Part shown: positions 41,211-43,221 of the stretch, piece after piece
Layout: every line of letters starts with the position of its first letter
How positions within the stretch are numbered: the first letter of the stretch is position 1
DNA from: Candidatus Competibacteraceae bacterium
Lineage (GTDB): Bacteria; Bacteroidota; Bacteroidia; CAIKAF01
Length of the DNA: 43,221 nt
Assembly (NCBI GenBank): GCA_014879445.1
Contig: JACSSC010000016.1
Location: forward strand, 1-43,221
Direction of reading: 5' to 3'
Notes under the pieces: model-generated
Seen by the model: the letters and a program-made list of their open reading frames with translations, nothing else
Databases searched by the model: none
What the model was told of the DNA's origin: nothing
Position numbers and translations under genes: made by a program

Positions 41211-41218
41211 TAACTTTG
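41211..41218 (+). promoter_or_regulatory. Bacteroidota -7 element that fixes the radC start
   Basis: TAACTTTG matches TAnnTTTG. It overlaps the in-frame TTG at 41216, so translation must start downstream, at ATG 41258. Confidence 0.6.
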
Positions 41219-41257
41219 AATTTAGAAATCATAAAAATAAACCCATTTTTTTATTTC

Positions 41258-41971
41258 ATGAACAATAATTCTAATCAAAATAAAGTAGAGCGTATCAATA
41301 TTAAGCAATGGGCTATTGACGATCGTCCGCGTGAAAAAATGATTCAAAAAGGTCCATCGGCATTGTCTGATGCTGAACTGATTGCCATACTCATTGGCTC
41401 TGGCAATCGCAACGAAACAGCCGTTGATTTGGCCAAGCGGATTCTCCTTTCTGCTCATCATAATCTTTCTGAACTGGCTAAACTAACGCTTTCAGAATTG
41501 CAGGCATTCAATGGAATGGGCGAAGCAAAATCTATTCATATATTGGCAGCTCTTGAACTTGGTAAACGCCGAAAAGAATCAGACCGGCGATCTATGCCTA
41601 TTATTCGATCCAGTCGCGATGTCTTTGAACATATTGCTTCGCGCCTGATTGATTTATCCCATGAAGAGTTTTGGGTTTTGCATCTTAATCGATCTAACAA
41701 AATTATTCGAGATGTTTGTATCAGCCGTGGCGGTATTACTGGTACGGTTGCCGATTTACGCTTGATTTTTAAATCAGCCCTTGAATCCCTCGCTACATCT
41801 ATCGTCGTTTGCCATAACCACCCCTCTGGCAATCCTCAGCCCAGCCCAGCGGATCTCGATTTAACCTTGAAAATTAAAAATGCCGGCGAATTGCTCGACA
41901 TACATTTGGTTGACCATATCATCGTTACTGAAAAAAAATATTTCAGCTTTGCTGACGAAGGAAAATGCTGA
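41258..41971 (+). CDS. radC: RadC-family JAMM-domain protein
   Basis: A 237-residue protein of the RadC family, with a helix-hairpin-helix N-terminus (LSDAELIAILIGSGNRNETAVDLAKRIL ... LQAFNGMGEAKSIHILAALELGKR) and a JAB/JAMM metalloprotease-like C-terminal domain. The zinc ligands fit HxHx10D: His186, His188 and Asp199 (CHNHPSGNPQPSPAD), with Glu137 as base. Despite the name, a role in DNA repair is not established for the family, and its members are often near mobile or accessory DNA. The sequence ends FADEGKC as in homologues, so the gene is complete. Confidence 0.93.
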   Translation: MNNNSNQNKVERINIKQWAIDDRPREKMIQKGPSALSDAELIAILIGSGNRNETAVDLAKRILLSAHHNLSELAKLTLSELQAFNGMGEAKSIHILAALELGKRRKESDRRSMPIIRSSRDVFEHIASRLIDLSHEEFWVLHLNRSNKIIRDVCISRGGITGTVADLRLIFKSALESLATSIVVCHNHPSGNPQPSPADLDLTLKIKNAGELLDIHLVDHIIVTEKKYFSFADEGKC

Positions 41972-41983
41972 TTTTCTTTTTTT
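41959..41983 (+). terminator. Weak terminator over the radC stop codon
   Basis: GGAAAAT and ATTTTCT (one G-T pair) form a seven-base AT-rich stem around a GCTG loop, followed by a run of T residues. The radC TGA lies at the loop and right arm. Confidence 0.4.
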
Positions 41984-42034
41984 CTTATACAAAATAATTT
42001 CCCTACCGAAGATGAAATATTAAAAGCTCTTCGA

Positions 42035-42181
42035 ATGAAACAAGAAAATGGTGATTGGGGTGGAGAATTGATGTATTGCACAGAATCTGATGGAGTGACA
42101 CCGTGTAAAAGCTATGGAAAGGACTTACTATCATTGGCAGAAATAGTTAAGAAGAACTTCATAAAATATCTTACTGCATAA
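42035..42181 (+). CDS. Tiny ORF or 5'-truncated remnant after radC
   Basis: ATG 42035 gives 48 residues (MKQENGDWGGELMYCTESD ... KKNFIKYLTA). The same frame is open without a start codon back to the radC stop, and its residues (NNFPTEDEILKALR) look like genuine coding sequence, so this may be the tail of a larger gene lost by a junction next to radC. I recognise no family. The stop abuts the next ORF's start (TAATG), suggesting one operon. Confidence 0.35.
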   Translation: MKQENGDWGGELMYCTESDGVTPCKSYGKDLLSLAEIVKKNFIKYLTA

Positions 42182-42349
42182 ATGCAGTGTTACCAAAATG
42201 AGATTGAATGTTTAATTAAACTTAGGGAAGGATATCTGCAAAATCCAATTTCACCTAACATGTGGGTTCCATATTCATCCCAAATACAGCAACTGGAAAA
42301 TGAAATTAATGAAATGCAAAAACTACAAAACACCATAAATAATCTATGA
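42182..42349 (+). CDS. 55-residue hypothetical helical protein
   Basis: ATG 42182 follows the previous stop directly; the stop TGA overlaps the next ATG by four bases. The product (MQCYQNEIECLIKLREGYL ... IQQLENEINEMQKLQNTINNL) ends in a short coiled-coil-like helix. No family recognised. The start/stop overlaps on both sides support real, coupled translation. Confidence 0.4.
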   Translation: MQCYQNEIECLIKLREGYLQNPISPNMWVPYSSQIQQLENEINEMQKLQNTINNL

Positions 42350-42720
42350 AATGTTTATTGAGAATAATTTTATTGGTATGCTGTTCTTGTAATAATAATA
42401 GCAAAAGCAATACGGTTAATGCTAACAATTCTGACAGCGATTCTTCCTTTATCCAGAAGGATAGCCTTAAGAAAGTGTTTTTAGATCATAGCCAGTAAAT
42501 TACCATTATGGATACCATTTTCTCAAATAATTCCAATTTGATTTTTTCATCTTATTGGATTCAGGGAGAATATTCTCAGTTCATGGATTCAATAATTGTA
42601 AAAGTAATTAACAGGAGTGATACTTGCTTGCTTATATATGATGGTGTTGCGATTGCAGATGCGGTAGTTAAGAAATTGGGAATAAAAAAGGATAAACGAG
42701 AGAATATTTTTGTTTTATAA
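42346..42720 (+). pseudogene. Small lipoprotein gene split by an in-frame TAA
   Basis: The first part (42346-42498, 50 residues) starts MKCLLRIILLVCCSCNNNSKSN: a short lipoprotein signal with Cys in the VCCSC stretch, then an Asn/Ser-rich linker. It stops at TAA (42496-42498). The same frame reopens at once and runs to 42720: after three codons, ATG 42508 begins a 70-residue stretch (MDTIFSNNSNLIFSSYWIQ ... RENIFVL) without signal peptide. Read through, this is one lipoprotein of about 124 residues. Either a single nonsense change has broken it, or there are two separate small genes. Family unknown. Confidence 0.5.
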
Positions 42721-42754
42721 AATTTTATAGTGTTGCAACTCCTGGTTCTGAGCT

Positions 42755-42976
42755 ATGATTGCGTATAGGCAAGATGGAGACAAATTCCGTCAAATAACAT
42801 TTGATGGTGATAACTGTATTAGATATGGTCCGGATTGTGGATTAGATTCTGTTGATGTAACTGGATTTACAATGACTTGTTCCGTATTACCTCGCCTGGG
42901 ACGAAAAAACGATGAAACAAAGCTCTACGTTAAAAATTCCGATACATCATTTGCCTTGTCTAAGATAAAAAATTAA
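42755..42976 (+). CDS. 73-residue hypothetical protein abutting an inverted-repeat element
   Basis: MIAYRQDGDKFRQITFDGD ... SVLPRLGRKNDETKLYVKNSDTSFALSKIKN: a small, probably beta-rich soluble protein with no signal peptide and no motif I recognise. No ribosome-binding or promoter signal is obvious. Its TAA lies inside the first bases of the inverted-repeat element that follows, as is common for genes in integron cassettes. Confidence 0.35.
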   Translation: MIAYRQDGDKFRQITFDGDNCIRYGPDCGLDSVDVTGFTMTCSVLPRLGRKNDETKLYVKNSDTSFALSKIKN

Positions 42977-43153
42977 AGCAGCCCCTAACTCCGTATTTTT
43001 CATATGGACTATACTGTACACTAACAAAGTTAGTTGCAACTCACCCGCTTGGGCGTAATGAGAAAAATATACGCCCTGCTTACAGACCAGAGTAAAATAA
43101 AGTTACAGAAAATAAACCCGGTATGTTTGTAATTAGCAGTTAGGGGCGACTTT
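42975..43153. repeat. 179-bp element with 17-bp terminal inverted repeats (attC-like or MITE-like)
   Basis: The left end AAAGCAGCCCCTAACTC (42975-42991) matches the reverse complement of the right end CAGTTAGGGGCGACTTT (43137-43153) at 14 of 17 positions, with CCCCTAACT and AGTTAGGGG perfect. Inside are CTAAC-AAA-GTTAG (43021-43033) and a hairpin of GGGCGTA (43051-43057) with TACGCCC (43070-43076). The outer boxes resemble the attC pair (RYYYAAC ... GTTRRRY) except at the outermost base of each, and a CATAT/GTATG inner pairing is possible. A short start-like frame (ATG 43177) follows before the contig ends. Confidence 0.55.
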
Positions 43154-43202
43154 ATTTTCGGATTGATTTCAGATAAATGATTGACTTTGTATTCATTAAA
43201 AA

Positions 43203-43221
43203 CTGTCTCTTATACACATCT
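43203..43221 (-). other. Nextera/Tn5 mosaic-end adapter (not genomic)
   Basis: CTGTCTCTTATACACATCT is the exact reverse complement of the first 19 bases of the window. Genomic sequence ends at or before 43202. Confidence 0.97.

Noticed and set aside
41216-41257. TTG start for radC at 41216
   Set aside because: It lies within the TAACTTTG promoter element; ATG 41258 gives the usual RadC N-terminus.
1-43221. The 19-base inverted repeat joining both ends of the window, as for a linear element or transposon
   Set aside because: It is the exact Nextera/Tn5 mosaic-end adapter, so it is a library artefact and not biology.

Overview
The window is a single assembled contig of chromosomal DNA from a member of the Bacteroidota. 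Four things point there: secreted proteins ending in type IX secretion (T9SS) sorting domains, the Bacteroidota -7 promoter element TAnnTTTG just upstream of many genes, Bacteroidota-typical families (S46 dipeptidyl-peptidase, DUF2723/GT117, DUF5916, DUF2027-Smr, DUF1599), and an AT-rich base composition. Both ends carry the 19-base Tn5 mosaic end used in Nextera-type libraries, so the outermost bases are adapter and the edges are artificial. No rRNA, tRNA, CRISPR array, prophage or intact insertion sequence was seen.

Layout. 1-6.9 kb: a truncated gene, a T9SS-secreted PKD protein with no standard start codon, obg, a PAP2 phosphatase, a convergent lolD, a glycan-binding-like envelope protein and an M15 peptidase. 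6.9-13.5 kb: surface proteins, namely a 943-residue YadA-head-repeat adhesin with an internal duplication, a short T9SS protein and a GH18-CUB-T9SS protein. 13.5-16.0 kb: a tightly overlapping three-gene operon (SAM methyltransferase, paraoxonase-like lipoprotein, DUF2027-Smr protein). 16-21 kb: OsmC, thioredoxin, a hotdog thioesterase, two outer-membrane proteins and an RlmI-like methyltransferase. 21.4-27.7 kb: a phasin-like coiled-coil protein with a strong terminator, a UbiB-family kinase, glpD, a TrmH-family methyltransferase, tcdA and pcm. 27.8-35.5 kb: an envelope-glycan group (Gfo/Idh/MocA oxidoreductase, lipoprotein, polyprenyl-phosphate sugar transferase), then a 3-hydroxyacyl-CoA dehydrogenase and a large GT117 membrane protein. 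35.7-42 kb: a universal stress protein, an S46 peptidase, DUF1599, folP, cdaA and radC.

Most of the window is core Bacteroidota housekeeping and envelope biology: surface display through T9SS, lipoprotein trafficking, glycan priming, extracellular peptide and glycan degradation, RNA modification and c-di-AMP synthesis.

Two places look new. Between the sugar transferase and the 3-hydroxyacyl-CoA dehydrogenase, a complete two-box Bacteroidota promoter (TTTG, 20 bases, TACATTTG), overlapped by a palindrome, is followed about 60 bases later by a strong terminator with no ATG between. This predicts a regulated small RNA of about 90 nt. After radC, the last 1.2 kb is an accessory tail of tiny unrecognised ORFs with overlapping starts and stops. 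One is a small lipoprotein split by an in-frame stop. The last ORF runs directly into a 179-bp element with 17-bp imperfect terminal inverted repeats and internal hairpins, which resembles an integron attC site or a small non-autonomous element.
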